Shown: positions 63,542 to 64,000 of the stretch, piece after piece
Layout: each line of letters opens with the position of its first letter
How positions within the stretch are numbered: position 1 is the stretch's first letter
Source of the DNA: Spirochaeta cellobiosiphila DSM 17781
GTDB taxonomy: Bacteria; Spirochaetota; Spirochaetia; DSM-17781
Reading direction: 5' to 3'
DNA length: 64,000 bases
Assembly: GCF_000426705.1 (NCBI RefSeq)
Contig: NZ_KE384559.1
Coordinates: forward strand, 122,566-186,565
The notes under the pieces: model-generated
Databases searched by the model: none
What the model saw: the letters and a program-made list of their open reading frames with translations, nothing else
What the model was told of the DNA's origin: nothing
Made by a program: the position numbers and the translations under genes

Positions 63542-64000
63542 TTAATTTTTGTGTTTGTGTGTACCACCATATTGTGTTTTGCCACTTTTAACAGATAAGG
63601 TTAGACTATTACTGGTTAAAACAAAATCACAAACGGTATACTTGAGTGACAAAGTATAATTTTTATTTTCTAAAGCAACACTTTCGGTAGAACCAGACCC
63701 CACATTCTGGTCATATATGTTTTGTGCTTCCTTTTCAATAGTTATGTATTTTTCATTACGACCTGGAACATGTGTTGTCACTAATGTAATCTTCCCATCT
63801 TTAATCGACCAAGTTCCTTTATAGTTTTCTAGGACATTTCCAACGGGAGCATGCTGTATTTCATCGTATGTAAAACCAGATTCAGTAAAGGTAAGAACAG
63901 AATCTATATCATATTCAGTGCTGCCAGATGTAGCAGTATAAGTTCTTGACCAACTAGTTAATATGTCTTGGTTGTCTTGGTTGTCTTGGTTGTCTTGGTT
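63542..64000 (-). CDS. Surface or secreted beta-barrel-like protein with Asn-Gln-Asp repeat (cut by window edge)
   Basis: The frame is open across the right edge. It starts (NQD)4 (four Asn-Gln-Asp units, 64000 to 63965), then ILTSWSRTYTATSGSTEYDI, DSVLTFTESGFTYDEIQHAP, GTWSIKDGKITLVTTHVPGR and ends YGGTHKHKN. Repeated beta strands (SVLTFTE, GTWSIKDGKITL, YTLSLKY) suggest a lipocalin-like calycin domain, as in small bacterial lipoproteins. The NQD repeat would be the flexible tether after a signal peptide that lies outside the window. An internal GTG (63781) is not needed as a start. Confidence 0.65.
   Translation of the reverse strand, partial: NQDNQDNQDNQDILTSWSRTYTATSGSTEYDIDSVLTFTESGFTYDEIQHAPVGNVLENYKGTWSIKDGKITLVTTHVPGRNEKYITIEKEAQNIYDQNVGSGSTESVALENKNYTLSLKYTVCDFVLTSNSLTLSVKSGKTQYGGTHKHKN
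63965..64000 (-). repeat. 9-bp tandem repeat (four copies) encoding Asn-Gln-Asp
   Basis: GTCTTGGTT is repeated exactly at 63965, 63974, 63983 and 63992, and may go on past the edge. On the coding strand it is AACCAAGAC, in frame, giving NQD units. Length change would not shift the frame but would change linker length. Confidence 0.9.

Noticed and set aside
1..64000. tRNA and rRNA genes
   Set aside because: No convincing TPsiC-type motif with matching acceptor arms and no rRNA-like sequence was noticed; a tRNA scan would be decisive.

Overview
The window is AT-rich bacterial DNA with clear Shine-Dalgarno starts. It encodes many lipoproteins with relaxed lipoboxes (ending SC), BspA-type and SDS22-type leucine-rich repeat proteins, WD40, ankyrin, pentapeptide and TPR proteins, and a dCache chemoreceptor. 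This fits a free-living Gram-negative bacterium, most likely a spirochaete of the Spirochaetales. That assignment is inferred from gene content; there is no rRNA or other phylogenetic anchor here.

Layout. 1-1803: a tetR/ABC-transporter operon cut by the window edge. 1969-2112: a 45-bp tandem repeat. 2211-4818: a methyltransferase gene and recQ. 4819-18509: an accessory island. Its left edge is the recQ stop codon, and its right edge is a second, divergent copy of the recQ 3' end (18449-18550). The two copies share 41 identical bases (4778-4818 and 18510-18550). The island holds two divergent cassettes. The leftward one is HTH regulator, SNF2-type helicase, type III-like Mod methyltransferase, type III-like Res, and a GHKL ATPase fused to a PD-(D/E)xK-like nuclease. 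The rightward one is a gene broken by one TAG, an unrecognised 581-aa protein, a DUF4258-like small protein, and a predicted DEDD exonuclease. I read this as an anti-phage or DNA-modification island and as the most interesting part of the window.

18551-28369: small genes and decay. These include two cold-shock-type RNA-binding proteins (RRM and Csp), an ankyrin protein, a decayed GIY-YIG gene, an MBL hydrolase, lipoproteins and a WD40 protein. 28362-30649: a MerR regulator with a MerR-type promoter driving two aldo/keto reductases. 30752-36740: two paralogous six-helix membrane proteins flanking a thymidylate kinase and two lipoproteins, then tetR and a DUF4260 gene. 37316-46774: large repeat proteins (pentapeptide-TPR, Sel1-like), a beta-lactamase-fold lipoprotein, an HTH/hydrolase pair, and gene fragments with a 23-bp tandem repeat.

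46858-53970: stress and export genes. A WYL regulator lies opposite an epoxide-hydrolase-like enzyme. A TetR regulator, apparently on a leaderless transcript with its operator inside the promoter, precedes a MATE pump. A membrane-anchored LuxR regulator is paired with a small membrane protein, and an ABC ATPase/permease pair follows. 54062-61530: a chemoreceptor next to a five-gene catabolic operon (GntP permease, ICL/PEP-mutase lyase, cupin, cyclase-family hydrolase, ketopantoate-reductase-like dehydrogenase), with a GntR-FCD regulator and a perfect 14-bp palindrome in the operon leader. 61621-64000: an LRR protein, a gene fragment, and a surface protein cut by the edge that carries a 9-bp Asn-Gln-Asp repeat.
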